Positions 1-14,460 of a DNA stretch of 64,000 nucleotides are shown here, piece by piece. Below the pieces are notes generated by a model. That model ran no database searches. It saw only the letters and a program-made list of their open reading frames with translations, and had not been told where the DNA came from. The translations under genes and the position numbers were made by a program. The stretch comes from Chrysomallon squamiferum (Eukaryota > Mollusca > Gastropoda > Neomphalida > Peltospiridae), in assembly GCA_012295275.1 (NCBI GenBank), contig CM022673.1:5290153-5354152 (forward strand). The letters are read 5' to 3'. Within the stretch, counting starts at the first letter, position 1. Every line of letters starts with the position of its first letter.

Positions 1-36
<36 letters not shown>

Positions 37-37
37 G
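1..37. repeat. (AG)n then (GACA)n
   Basis: Perfect AG repeat over the first 27 bases, cut by the window edge, followed by three GACA units. Confidence 0.97.
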
Positions 38-689
38 AGTATATAGATAAATAAACTGGTACATGAATACAAAGATACGTAAAGAGATATATGAATACAG
101 ATAGACACTAAATGTCTGATTAAATAAATGAAATCAGTGTTTGCCTGAACAGCATTAACAAAGCTGAAAAATACGCAAACAAAACAATATGTAAAACAAT
201 GCTATATACAGAAAAATTAACCTAGTGATTGTGTAGCAGATATTATGAATGAACAAATGAATGATGTGTTTCTTCTTCTTCTTCTTTTCTTCCTTTAATC
301 ATTCAAATAATACTGCAAATCTTACTGCAAAACTGTCATTTATAAAAAAAAAAAAAAAAAAAAACAAAAAATAGAACGTAGATGTAATTCTTTTATCGTT
401 ATCGTCATCATCTCCATCAACAATGTCGGTCATTAGAATCAACATCGACAGCAACAAATATCGCCAACAGCAAAAAATTAGTAAAGTGGATATAATTTTT
501 GTATGAATGGTCAAAATGCGACGATGGTAACTTAAGAGACATCAGATTTTGTTTATACCCTCGGGCTGCAGGAACAAACAGAAGTGAACAGGCCGTGATG
601 GACAATAGGATTGCTGTGTATTTTACCCGGTGAAGCGGAAAAGGTCACTGTATTTATTTTATCTGTCAAACTTTTGTATATCTGTGATG
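38..689. other. AT-rich unique DNA, no gene seen
   Basis: Contains a short (TTC)n near 271-290 and A21 at 344-364. Frames open on the minus strand are low complexity. Confidence 0.7.
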
Positions 690-919
690 ACAGTAATAAT
701 AATAATAATAATAAGGAGAAGGAAAAATAGCTAAAATACATTAACGTGTGATGGTGATGATGATGATGGTATGATGATGAGTAATAATAATAATAACAGA
801 TGGTGATGATGATGATGATGATGATGATGATTACTAATAATAACAATAATAAAAATAATAATAGAAATAATAAAAAAAAATAATAAAAATAATAAAATAA
901 CAATAACAACACAATAATA

Positions 920-976
<57 letters not shown>

Positions 977-985
977 GATTACAGT
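690..985. repeat. (ATA)n / (TGA)n compound array
   Basis: TGATGATGATG blocks at 751-832 and a perfect (ATA)n at about 913-975. Minus-strand Ile/Leu frames are artefacts. Confidence 0.95.
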
Positions 986-2067
986 AACAAAAACAATATA
1001 ACAAAAATTCTTTTCCATTTCCATCCTTACACCAAATGTTTATTTTTAATTTTTTTTAATTTAAAAAAAAAAAAGAAAAAGAAGAAGAGGAAGAAAAAAG
1101 GCTATCTCTAAATATAAAAAGTTGATGACTCTTACAGTTCTAGCTAAACCTCATTCTTAAAAAAAAAAAAAAACTAGACCCCTTAATATTAACACCATCT
1201 CTGATGCGACTGATATGAATCGTTCAGTGGAGTGTTAATGACGTTAATTAATCATACACGTAAGAAAGATAAAAATCCAAGGTCAAGTTAATAACGTCTG
1301 TACGTTACCATCCAGCACGCTGCTTTACCCAAACACTAATTCTATCTATAGCTCATTTCCCAGCAGTGTTTGTAGGCTAAGCCAACGTACCTAAGAATAG
1401 CTAATACTCCGTAATTAAGGGATATATCGACAACATTTTATACCTAACCCGACAAGTCATTCGAAAAGTCCTGTCTTCTGTTACAGCACAAAAAAAAAAA
1501 AAAAAAAAAAAAAAAAATGAACAAGAAAAGAAGTGTATCATATTTTTAGAGATGTCTGGACGTAACCAACCGTAACCACTTTGGCATGCTTCCGGCCTGT
1601 AACCAGATTCGAGCTAAACATTTTGTAAAGAGCAGGGGGTTTCTGTTGAAGATTAAGACTAGGGGAGGGGGAAGAATGAACGGGGGAGGGGTGTGGTGAT
1701 GTTTAGGTGAGGTCAATTCCCCAGAGAATGTTTACCTCGGAATATATTCCTAACGATGATAAATCGTAAGACATTTCAGACTACAATAAATTTATCGACT
1801 ATCTGATATGATTAGAATATTTCTGGTTAATATTAAAGTTAATAAAATGGTCTTGATGGCTTGTACAGTTTCTGTGACGACCGAGATAATGAATTGATAT
1901 ACACTATTATAGAATGTGGTTGGATAACAAATCAACCTACCAAATATTTAACTAACAGCAGTCTAACTTACTAACTTGGTAACTAACAAATAAACGAATC
2001 AACTAACTAACAACATCACTATTTCTGCTGCTGTGACTGTTACTACATCATCAATTACAATTACTGT
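986..2067. other. AT-rich unique DNA, no gene seen
   Basis: Purine-rich run at 1062-1100 and A28 at 1490-1517. The G4 block lies at 1662-1691. No supported gene. Confidence 0.65.
1662..1691 (+). other. G-quadruplex-forming sequence
   Basis: Four G-runs of 4, 5, 5 and 4 are separated by loops of 1, 10 and 1 nt. This meets the usual intramolecular G4 pattern and is unusual in this AT-rich DNA. More G-runs flank it (1634-1639, and GTGTGG after). Confidence 0.6.
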
Positions 2068-2300
2068 GCACGTACGTACGTACGTACGTATATACGATTA
2101 GGTTTTATTATATTTTATGTACGTATGGATTATGGATGTATATATGTATTTATTATGTATGTTTGTCTATATATATCTATAAACACACACACATACATAC
2201 ATACATACATTCAAACATATATATATGCATACACACATACGCACACATACACACATATGTATATATGTACGTATGCGAGTACAGACACATATCTATAACT
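2068..2300. repeat. (ACGT)n then CATA/CA compound repeat
   Basis: A 21-bp self-complementary (ACGT)5 run at 2070-2090 is followed by TATA, CATA and CACA tracts. Confidence 0.9.
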
Positions 2301-3437
<1,137 letters not shown>

Positions 3438-3945
3438 ATTTCAGATGTTACTACTACTACTACTTCTACCACCAGTACACCTACCACCACCATCATCATC
3501 ATCATCCCACGTTGCTACTATCACCGCCGTTATTACTAATTCCATTACTTTAACCATATCATCATCTTCATCTTAATCCCGGCCATTGCTTCTGCTACTT
3601 CTACTACTACTACTACTGTTCCTACTACAACCGCCATTATTACTACTTCCTCTACTTCAACCACACCACCATCATAATCACTCCGCTGATGCTGCTACTA
3701 CTATTGCAGCTACTACCACCACAACCACATCATCGCCATCATCTCTGCTGTTGCTGCTGCACACGTTTCTACTATTAGTACCATTACTAACTCCACCACT
3801 ACCACTGCTATTAAGTTTAATTTCTGTTATTAATATTATTACAACTGCTTTTATTACACTGTTACTACTGTCATTATTATAATTATTACCGATACTAATA
3901 TTACTATTCTACCACCACTGTTTTTGTATTATTATTATTATTATA

Positions 3946-3984
<39 letters not shown>

Positions 3985-4010
3985 TTTATTATTATTAATT
4001 TGACTGATCA
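3438..4010. repeat. (ACT)n/(ATC)n/(ATT)n compound array
   Basis: Trinucleotide array with many interruptions for about 450 bp, ending in nearly pure (ATT)n from 3928. Leu/His/Thr frames follow the repeat. Confidence 0.9.
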
Positions 4011-4090
4011 CAACATAACTGTGATACCGCTCGTATTACAAATTATATTCTCATTAATCAAATTGTATCCTCAGTTTCTGAATATCAAAA

Positions 4091-4275
4091 CATATAGACA
4101 GACAGACAGACAGACATATACATCGATAGATAGATGACTGGATAGATAGATAAAATAAATAAAAATATAAATAAATAAATAAATAAATAAGACAGATAAA
4201 ATCAAATAAAAACCCCCCAAAACCCAAACAAAAACAAACAACAACAACTACTACTACTACTACTCCTACCACCGC
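4091..4275. repeat. GACA, GATA, AAAT and ACT repeats
   Basis: (GACA)5 at 4096-4116, then GATA, AAAT and (ACT)n short arrays. Confidence 0.9.
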
Positions 4276-4868
4276 TATACTAATAAAAATATAAAAATCA
4301 AAATAAAATCTTAACATCTGTTTGACTTGTATATAACTAATAACATAACGATGCAGTTAATCTCAAAACAATGGTGAGATTATTCACCGATACTAAATGT
4401 GAACTAAATCACGATTCAAAAACTCTTCACTACAAGTGAAGTCATCAAACGATCGAGTCACTAATAATATTTCACTAATAATAACTCTTTCCTAAATGAC
4501 AAAGCTGAGCTATTAAAACTCTTCCATCTGATTCTTTCGTTGTTAATATTCTTACAAAATACAGTTTCGTTTTCCGTTTCCGTTTCCGTTATTATGCATT
4601 AAAACGCTTCATTAATGGATACGTTTTACTGTTAGCACATTTGACACTGGCATCAATTCTATATATAACGGTTGGTTATGTCGACATTTTGTTTAATAAG
4701 CCTATGGTCACCACGACTTCGACACTAGTGTTCAACGTGACGTGTGTGTTTATACTTCTGTCTTGTTGTATGTACGTGTCATTGATTAATAACAAGTTCA
4801 AGGACCTTTTTTTTTTTTTTTTTTTTTATAAAGTGGACTCTTCACTTTCTCCGTTTTGTAACTACTTT
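4276..4868. other. Unique DNA, no gene seen
   Basis: (TTTCCG)3 at about 4567-4588 and T21 at 4807-4827. The frame at 4641-4973 crosses the T-run and the decayed array and is not supported. Confidence 0.6.
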
Positions 4869-5160
4869 CTACGTAACTTCGGCGCATATCTGCGTAACTT
4901 CGGTATATATTCGTGTGTTTTCGTAACACGTGCGAAAGCGGTTAACTACTGCGTATGCTGCATATTTGGGTAACTTCTGTGTATATTGCGAACTGGCGTA
5001 GCTTCTGCTTGTATTGGGAATTTTAGTACGACTTAATAACACAGTGCCTATTTGCGTATCATCTACGTATCTCAGTACAGTTTGCGTATGTTGCGAAGTG
5101 GCGTATTTCAGACTGTATCTGCTAATTTGAATACGTTCTGCATATTTACAAGCATATTTG
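4869..5160. repeat. Decayed tandem array, about 25-bp theme
   Basis: Variants of CTGCGTAACTTCGGCGTATA recur with diverged spacing (TGCGTAACTTCGG, GGGTAACTTCTG, GGCGTAGCTTCTG, TTGCGTATC..). The CpG content of the unit is higher than in surrounding DNA. The 112-codon minus-strand open frame over it follows the repeat and is not a gene. Confidence 0.6.
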
Positions 5161-5180
5161 AGGTTCGAATCCCTGTGCCA
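5160..5180 (+). other. Orphan B-box sequence
   Basis: GGTTCGAATCC at 5162-5172 matches the Pol III B-box consensus exactly. No A box or tRNA fold lies upstream; a decayed tandem array lies there instead. It may be the 3' end of a disrupted tRNA-derived element. Confidence 0.3.
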
Positions 5181-5762
5181 GAGATAAACCTGGAGATGTA
5201 ACACCATTACATTCCGTCTTCTAACTAATTAACTATATAACTTGCTAACACTGGTAGTTGAATATAAGTTTAAGAAAACCTAGGTTTTGTTTTATTTATA
5301 TATGACAGGCTTCCATGGAATCATTATGGGATAACAGACGTTTCAAATAATTAAAAGACTGAACTGATGGAAAAAAAAAACAACAACAAAACAAAAATAT
5401 GAAAAAACTTCTTATAAATGAAGAAAACTATTTATTTATTTATTTAATTATTATTTAAATCATTATTTATTTCTATAATTAATTTTTAGCTTTCTTTAAA
5501 ATCTCTAATGTTTGTCGGTGCATTTTATTTTTACTTTTTTTTAAACTTTCATTTATTAGGGGTTCATTTTGGTGGCATTTCTGTCACCATCCTAGCAGCT
5601 CAGTGTCAAACATAGAGGTTGTTGACGTATGGGGTATGAATGTGTGAAATATCAATTATTAAACACGTTCCTGCTCTCTGACATTCTCATGCACAGCTGC
5701 AAACTGTTGAAATGCATGTGTTAATATGCACATTCTAAAATTTTATTTTTAATTTTTCTAAA
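5181..5762. other. AT-rich DNA, no gene seen
   Basis: Short TTTA repeats near 5428-5475. Nothing else supported. Confidence 0.65.
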
Positions 5763-5814
5763 TTTTTTTTTTTTTTTTTTTTTTTTTCTATTATCGGTAA
5801 AGTTATTCCTCATG

Positions 5815-5850
<36 letters not shown>
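5763..5850. repeat. T25 and A36 tracts facing each other
   Basis: T25 (5763-5787) and A36 (5815-5850) are separated by 27 nt, so the pair can snap back into a hairpin. Confidence 0.9.
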
Positions 5851-5852
<2 letters not shown>

Positions 5853-6011
5853 AAGATATTTCAGAAAATCATACGATCTTTATAATATCGATGATAGTAA
5901 GGTGGAATTATGTATACGATATTTTGGTTTCTTTTACAATTTCACGTTCCAGTCGCTTCTCAATGCTAATTTTTCAAAGGCTGCAGCGAGAAAAAAAACA
6001 AAAAAACAATT

Positions 6012-6071
6012 GATACATACACATACATACATACATAAATATATGTTTATGTCTGTCTATTTATCTTTCTA

Positions 6072-6168
<97 letters not shown>

Positions 6169-6256
6169 CTCTCTGTCTGTCTGTCTACCTACCTATCTAT
6201 CTATCTGTCTATCTGTCTTTCTATCTGTCTATCTATCTATCTATTTATTTATTTAT

Positions 6257-6320
<64 letters not shown>

Positions 6321-6324
6321 ATAC

Positions 6325-6355
<31 letters not shown>

Positions 6356-6445
6356 TGCATACATACATATATAGACCTAATAGACATATACATACATACA
6401 CATACATATACACACAGAAACCTATATACATACATACATAAAACC
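6012..6445. repeat. Compound array: CATA, CT, CTGT, CTAT, TA, CATA
   Basis: (CT)n is perfect at 6076-6164 (89 bp). It grades through CTGT into (CTAT)n (to 6320), (TA)n and (CATA)n. The 209-codon plus-strand frame is a translation of the repeats. Confidence 0.97.
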
Positions 6446-6624
6446 ATATTGCATACTAAGGTTCATTCTTGCATATACGAAGACAAATACAAATATATTC
6501 ATTGAAAATACATACATAAATAAATACACGTTTACATTGACAGTATGTAGATATACTTGTACATTTAGCATATACGTGCAACATGCAAGTAAGAAATAAC
6601 AACAACGATTATGATTATGATAAG

Positions 6625-6649
6625 AAAAAAAAAAAAAAAAAAAAAAAAA
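6625..6649. repeat. A25 homopolymer
   Basis: Followed by a GAA/GGA purine-rich stretch to 6677. Confidence 0.95.
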
Positions 6650-6828
6650 GAAGAAGAAAGAGAAGGGGAAAAAAAAATTTCCTGTCACCGAAAACCATTT
6701 TAACTGAAGGAAAACTTTAAAAACCGACGTCACGCGAACCTTTCTTCTTCTTCTTCTTTCTATTTCCGTGTGTTTAATCGTCCGTTATGAATGACAGAGA
6801 ATGCCAATGATAGACGTTCGACACTCAC

Positions 6829-6922
6829 CCCGACCTTTGACCTCCCTCAGGATCGATGTCACGTTTCCAGGACAAACAGTATCAATTACGCTCCACGGTT
6901 TCTTACCATTCAAGATATTGCC
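6829..6922 (-). CDS. Possible coding exon, unidentified
   Basis: On the minus strand a frame bounded upstream by TAA at 6925-6923 reads NILNGKKPWSVIDTVCPGNV and on through SILREVKGR, to a good donor (GGG|GTGAGT, intron starting at 6828). Without splicing it continues to a stop near 6786. The upstream acceptor (CGCTAAG) is poor. The segment also holds a DR1-type motif (6831-6843), so it could be a conserved regulatory block and not an exon. Confidence 0.22.
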
Positions 6923-6995
6923 TTAGCGATAACTCTTAATCTGTAGCATATGCTGTACTTTTACATACGCCAGACGCTCCAGAGGTCAAGGTCAA
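6831..6995. promoter_or_regulatory. Nuclear-receptor-type motif pair
   Basis: CGACCTTTGACCT at 6831-6843 is a DR1 element on the minus strand (12 of 13 to AGGTCAAAGGTCA). AGGTCAAGGTCA with TCAAGGTCA at 6987-6995 is a DR0/ERR-type site. Both lie in a unique, GC-raised island. The link to regulation is inference. Confidence 0.28.
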
Positions 6996-7557
6996 CTATT
7001 CAGGCCAGCATTAGCATAATCCAACGTGGTTAAAATTGTATTTTTGTACGTTTTAAAGTATATTTTGTTCTGATATGATATGATACGATACGGGTTATGG
7101 TGATGAGAAAAAAGATTTACGATATTTTTACAAACGATATTTATGGCTTTGTGTATCTGCAGCTAGCTCAGCCATGTTTAATCTTTTCATTGCAGATATT
7201 TTAAGGCTTTGACCGTACTCAAAAAACTAGTGTTTATTCATTCATTAATTTTCGTTGTTTTTTTTTAATACACTAATATTATTATTGCAATTTATGCATT
7301 CAATCATGCAAGCAATAGGATTTCAATATCAAAATGTAAAAATGTTTAAAATCTAAATTATGAATTAAAGAACGTATGCACAGTAGAAGTATGAAAGGAA
7401 GGATATTTTAGGCTGGTTATTTTTTGTAATGTTTCATTTGTAATGACAAAGATTGAGAAGGAAACACTTGATTGGCTCATTTATTATCAGCGAGATATAT
7501 TTTGCCTGCACCTTGTACAGAAAAAGAATATGCGAGGTTTATGGGCAGTCAGACTGA
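6996..7557. other. Unique DNA, no gene seen
   Basis: GATAC-type short repeat near 7075-7092 and T-run at 7258-7266. The frame opening at 7472 overlaps the candidate at 7558 in another phase. Confidence 0.6.
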
Positions 7558-7716
7558 ATGTTTGTTTTCAGTTCTCAAACCGTTCATGGAGCATTGTCCG
7601 GAACGGAAAATGAACACCGAGAGACGAACACCGAGATCTGTGAACTCCCCCGCTTCTTAAAGGAATGTTCAAAGCCTTTTCCACTGGTCGTTGATAAATC
7701 TACCATGGAGGAGTAA
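7558..7716 (+). CDS. Unidentified short ORF or possible terminal exon
   Basis: From an ATG at 7558 the frame stays open for 52 codons to TAA at 7714. Alternatively TGTTTGTTTTCAG ending at 7571 is a good splice acceptor, giving a 47-residue terminal exon that enters with two borrowed bases. The peptide has mixed composition (fragments ALSGTENEHRETNTEICELP and FLKECSKPFPLVVDKSTMEE), unlike the low-complexity frames around it. The region is not repetitive. No family is recognised. A second frame (7472-7660) is also open across it, which weakens the call. Confidence 0.27.
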   Translation: MFVFSSQTVHGALSGTENEHRETNTEICELPRFLKECSKPFPLVVDKSTMEE

Positions 7717-9776
<2,060 letters not shown>

Positions 9777-10390
9777 GTTACTGATGATTTGTATACAATA
9801 AATGAAACGCCCAGGACGAGGTGTGTGAGTACAGAATGTGAGTACAGAATGTGAGAAATAAAACCACTTTTTATTATTATCGCTTTCGAGTCGCGGCTAA
9901 TTTTAAACTCAGATTAAGCAATTAACTCCGTTGTTTTTAATATAAAGAATGCAAGGCCAGTAATAACAACATTAGGCGTGCTGATGTATGTACAGTTTTA
10001 TCAAAGAAAGTTGCCATTTGTTTTTGTTTTTTTCTTTAGGCGTTGAAATATTTGTTGTTCCTCATTCAAGATCTGTGTCGTAACAGAGCTTGTTTTATTT
10101 TCTCTAGCAATAAATTAAAGATGTCTTGTAACAACAAACGCCGAAAGGTTTAAACGATGCACTTGATTACCTCGCGCAAACACTTCCTGTATTTTCGGAA
10201 GTAGTGAGGCTCTTGCGTTTATGGTAGTAAGGTTAAGTCATCGGATTTACATGCTAAGTATTTAATCCTTCTATTTCCTATTTAGAACTAACTGTGGACT
10301 TTTGTCTAAAATTTTCTCTGTAATTGCAATACTATTTTTGCTCTTTCTGAACTTTGACTAATTGCATTATACAGTCTGTTAGATAGCATA
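9777..10390. other. Unique DNA, no gene seen
   Basis: A 15-bp duplication GTGAGTACAGAAT lies near 9826-9853. A strong acceptor (TTTTATTTTCTCTAG, near 10108) is followed only by a short frame ending NKRRKV, too little to call. Confidence 0.5.
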
Positions 10391-10460
10391 GGGCGTATTA
10401 TGTTCAGTGGTTAAAATGCTGGCTTCAGACGTGACAGGTCGTAGGATCATTCCTACTCAG
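10391..10460 (+). repeat. tRNA-like SINE head or tRNA pseudogene
   Basis: TGTTCAGTGGTTAAAATGC at 10401 resembles an A box and D arm. About 38 nt later GTAGGATCATTCCTAC (10441-10456) forms a 5-bp stem with a 6-nt loop, like a T arm whose B box has lost one base. The acceptor stem does not pair, so this is not a functional tRNA. It looks like the 5' head of an old tRNA-derived SINE; its 3' end cannot be placed. Confidence 0.4.
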
Positions 10461-10529
10461 TGCTTTCAGAGTCCTTTTAAATGTCTGTTATTCATTTATC
10501 AAAATCAATGTCGTGATACGTATTGTTTT

Positions 10530-10760
10530 TTTAAAAAACAAATCACCGCCAATACCACCACGACTACCACCACCATCAACAACAACAACAACAATAGAAT
10601 TGTCTTTCTGCAATAAAAGAAAACAACAATAACAAAAACAAAAAAAATAATAAAATAAAATAAAAGTAAAAAAAATAACAACAAACAATCACAAAACAAA
10701 AAATAACAACCATCACCACAGTATCAACAGCAACAACAACAACTAAAAAAAAAAATGCCC
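10530..10760. repeat. (ACC)n/(AAC)n and A-rich tract
   Basis: ACC and AAC trinucleotides, then AAAAT-type sequence and more AAC. Confidence 0.85.
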
Positions 10761-10935
10761 CTTCATATATATAACACCTTTATATGCACTTTATCCCAGA
10801 CCGCAAAACTACTGAAAATCTGATGAAAAATTAATCACCTGCAGGTCTGTGGAACATAAAACATGGACTCAATAAGCGGGTTGCTTAACATTTGACAGCA
10901 AAGATTTGTTTAACCGCCGTCCTCCTTCATGTTAG

Positions 10936-11006
10936 TGTATAAGCTGTGGCAGTATAATCGATCTGCAAGAACAACTTCCTGAATTTTATGAAAAAGACAA
11001 AACGAG
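10936..11006 (+). CDS. Possible internal exon, unidentified
   Basis: The acceptor GTCCTCCTTCATGTTAG ends at 10935 and the donor ACGAG|GTAATA starts at 11007. The 71 nt between are open in phase 0 (23 codons plus two bases) and include SIIDLQEQLPEFYEKDKT. The composition is charged and mixed. No known domain is recognised, and at this length an open frame can occur by chance. Confidence 0.22.
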
Positions 11007-12290
11007 GTAATAAAAGTCATTGCGGATCCATCAACGCTATAATCATGGGCAGAAAAATATCATACAACAGGCGGGTTCATGACTGTGGTATTTGTATCTT
11101 TGAAAACGAAAATGAAATTCATTATAAAAGTTAAGAGACAATGGAAGCACTGAGTATCCCGCCATTCCATAACAGAATGAAGTAATTTCTATCTTTACAG
11201 ACTGAATTTTCTTTTCTTGTATTAACGCATTCGTTTAACGAACCTAAGTATAAATGAAAACGTAAAATAATGGCTTTGATAATACATGCTGTTCATATCA
11301 TGTTTGGACTGTCGCATATACGTATCTGTATATTTTTATGATTCTGTATAGATGTGCTGTGTCGTGTTTGTATATATGTGTGTATGTATGTGTGTATATG
11401 TGTGAGTGTGTGTGCGTGCTTGCAGGAGAGGGTGTTGGTGAACAACAGGTTTCATGAACATAGGTGTTTATGAGGATTGAAATGAAACAGGTTGTGTTCG
11501 TTTGTAAATATTTTATTGTATAATAAATGAATTAAATAGAAATAAATAAATAAATAAATAAATAAATAAAAATATATGAATAAGAAAACAGCAAAAAAAA
11601 AAAAAAAAAACTCACACAAAACAAAACAACAACAGCAACAACAACAGCAACAACAAAAATCCAGACAAAGAAGATGCACTGTATCTTTGAAAAATCATTC
11701 AATATTCGGTGCGCGGCTTGTGCGGGCGGAAATACCCACAGTTGAGCGTAACAAACATTTAGCAGTGACTGTCATTCTTCCTGTATCGTAGTAATAAAAT
11801 TACAGTCAGCATGGCATGCACTGGCTGCAATAAAAGCTACACAAAGTACGTCAATACTTTAATAGTTAACGACGAATATAACGGTGAAATCGTATTAGCT
11901 GTAAGTAGCTTGACGGTAATAAGGAACGCCATTTTCATAAACCAACCAATAAAACGAATTTTAGCGTCGCCGTTACTAATCATCGAGATCTTCGATCGAA
12001 TTTGTTTCACAGAAGTTTAAAATCACATAATTCTAGAGATCAGAGTTTGTGAGCGTAACTTTACTAACAAATATTATGATATACTACTAATTCAATATTC
12101 TTAAAGTACTCTTATTTTTCGGGGGTTGGTGGATTAGTTTAATTTGTTGTTATAAATATTTTTGTCTAAAATGTTTCGACGCCACAGTGTATTTTTATTC
12201 AAAATTCCTTTTCTTGCTGTGGGATATTTCTGAAAAATAAAAAGAAATCGTTATAAAAACATTTAAAGAAATCTGTGCAAAAATAGATTA

Positions 12291-12293
<3 letters not shown>
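11007..12293. other. Unique and simple-repeat DNA, no gene seen
   Basis: TG-rich 11362-11418; (AAAT)n 11538-11573; A18 11593-11610; CAA/CAG 11622-11660. A frame at 11811-12020 lacks splice or start support. Confidence 0.6.

Positions 12294-12365
<72 letters not shown>
12294..12365. repeat. (CT)n, 72 bp
   Basis: Perfect array. Confidence 0.98.
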
Positions 12366-12369
<4 letters not shown>

Positions 12370-13195
12370 AAGCACCTAAAATAGATTTATAAAAGCCCGT
12401 AGACATTTCATTTTAACAGTAACAATTAATGATTTTAATGCGAGCATAGACAATTTTGACTTTAAGACGATACTTTATTATCACCACGCCACACCTGACG
12501 TTATGAAATGATTATGATCCATTCTCCTTGTAAATGTCGTTTAACACAATTTACAGTTCAGTATTGAATCTCTCTCCCCTTGCTGCATGCATCCAGTACT
12601 AACAGGAGGAACATTTTAAAACAAATTATAAACAGTTTAATAACAACACTCACGCGCCGTATCTAATACTATCTACAACAACAACGTCGTTTACATCTTT
12701 TCAGGCAATTACTGCAACTTAACTGACATAGGCGATGCCTTATTACATAATATAGTGATCTATAATTTTCATATAACGACATCAGAATTAAGTCAATGCG
12801 TCATTTACAGGGCCGGTTTCCATACCAGGAACGATAATAAAGTAATAAAAATCAAGGGTTTCGTGAAATTTATGGGTTTATTATTTGGATAACGGATATA
12901 AACAATATTAAAATTTCAACAGTCGGAATTAATTAATTTGATAAACCGAATTAAATTAACCCACCTCACAGTTATTCTGTTTAATAATGTTTATATTAAA
13001 TATTATTTAATGTAAGGTTTCTTTTTCAGTCTATTTCAGGGTTTCAGAATGTATTCTGGAGTTTATATATAAAGAAGATTAGCGAAATAATCTAAATATT
13101 TCTTTTACTAAAGGGGGAAAAATACGCCATATGGTCTAAAAATGACATACAAATTTACCCAAAACAATAAAAAAAAAAAGAAAACAGAAAAAAAA
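12366..13195. other. Unique DNA, no gene seen
   Basis: Non-repetitive, AT-rich. A donor-like CGGCGC|GTGAGT exists on the minus strand near 12655 without a convincing exon. Confidence 0.55.
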
Positions 13196-13354
13196 ACGTT
13201 TCTGTCTGGGGAAGTACAAAAGCATGTGTTCCAGTTTAATCAGATTTTCGCCTGTGAATCTCAATTTGTACATTAGAGATCTGTCATAATCTGACAGTAG
13301 ACTGGAATCATATTCAGAAAGCCTTTCGAGCAAGTCTGAAAGCCGCACGATATA
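13196..13354 (-). CDS. Possible coding exon, unidentified
   Basis: The acceptor CCTGTTTTATTTTAG lies on the minus strand just before 13354. The following 53 codons are open and mixed in composition, with fragments LSDLLERLSEYDSSLLSDYD and FTGENLIKLEHMLLYFPRQK, a leucine/acid-rich helical-looking start. Beyond 13196 the frame runs into T-rich low complexity. No canonical donor is visible at that point, so the 3' limit is uncertain. Family not recognised. Confidence 0.3.
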
Positions 13355-14091
13355 CTAAAATAAAACAGGTCAACGAAAATGATATCATTCGTGAGAAGCC
13401 AAAGAATTACTCCGAAATATTACTAATTATGTTTCGTTCAAAAGAGCAAACACGTACCTCGGTTTGAGACTTGCAGAATCAAATAACATCACTTCTTTCC
13501 ATACCAGGTTATTATCCATTTAAGCTAGAAACCTCCCAAACTGAATACAAAAGGCCTTGGAATTTACTGAAGGAAAACTGTAGCTGTTTTCATGTGACGA
13601 TCAGATGTCAGAAATGTCAATAATTTGACTTCCAGTAACTTAAGGCAAAATATCAGTCAGTTTTACTAGCTGTGTCGTAATCGTTGGTAATTGTTGTTTA
13701 TGGTGACATGAATAATAATCTCAAAATAGGACTTATTATTATTTATTTGTCGTGTACTGAAGTTCATTTTTTGAAGTATACACAATTTAGCGTGTACAGT
13801 ATCAGAAATATTAAATTTAGCTTGAACAATAGTCATTCGTTCACAATATAACTCATACAAATATTATCTAAAACACCTATAAATGCATACAATAGCAAAA
13901 CACAATTTAGTATTACTAATACATAGACATATATATTATTCGTGTATATTGTTATATATAATTTGTCTTGTAGATTATTGCGGTCAGTGGGAACAGCTGC
14001 ACTTTAGCTAGAAAATTTCGAAAATAGAAAATGAGAACAAAATATTTTTTTCGGTCGTAAAAGTATCCTGTTTGTGATAATTTATCTGCAG
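13355..14091. other. Unique DNA, no gene seen
   Basis: Non-repetitive. Would be the upstream intron of the minus-strand candidate at 13354. Confidence 0.5.
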
Positions 14092-14151
14092 GAGGCTGAT
14101 GTATCGAGACTTGTTTGGGGTGTCCTTACTGATAAAAATAAAAATAAATAA
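14092..14151 (+). CDS. Possible short terminal exon
   Basis: Acceptor ATAATTTATCTGCAG ends at 14091. The frame EADVSRLVWGVLTDKNKNK then stops at 14149. AATAAA at 14143-14148 overlaps the end and could act as a poly(A) signal. At only 19 codons this is weak evidence. Confidence 0.18.
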   Translation, partial: EADVSRLVWGVLTDKNKNK

Positions 14152-14321
14152 TCAGCGAAGAACTGGGCAGAGAAAAATAGTTGTATCCGTTTCAAGAAAG
14201 CCCCCTGGGACTTAGAGCAGTGATTTCACTTTGTCTTGCTCCAAGTCACGATGGTCTACGTTTTGTTCAGTAGACTGAGAAATACAAATATCAGTAGTGT
14301 GCTGGGTACGTGTTCAGATAA

Positions 14322-14414
14322 ATATACACACACAGACATATATACATACATACATACATACATACATATACACACACAGACATATATACATACATACATA
14401 CATACATACATACA

Positions 14415-14446
<32 letters not shown>

Positions 14447-14460
14447 CACACATGCATGCA
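14322..14460. repeat. (ACAT)n with 44-bp higher-order duplication
   Basis: ATATACACACACAGACATAT occurs at 14322 and again at 14366, each followed by (ACAT)n. Confidence 0.93.

Noticed and set aside
4869-5207. 112-codon minus-strand frame of mixed composition
   Set aside because: Follows the decayed tandem array; repeated phrases in the peptide mirror the DNA units.
5812-6441. 209-codon plus-strand frame
   Set aside because: Translates poly(A), CT, CTAT and CATA repeats only; no non-repeat core.
12655-12745. Minus-strand exon ending at CGGCGC|GTGAGT
   Set aside because: Frame is interrupted within about 17 codons and no good acceptor precedes it.
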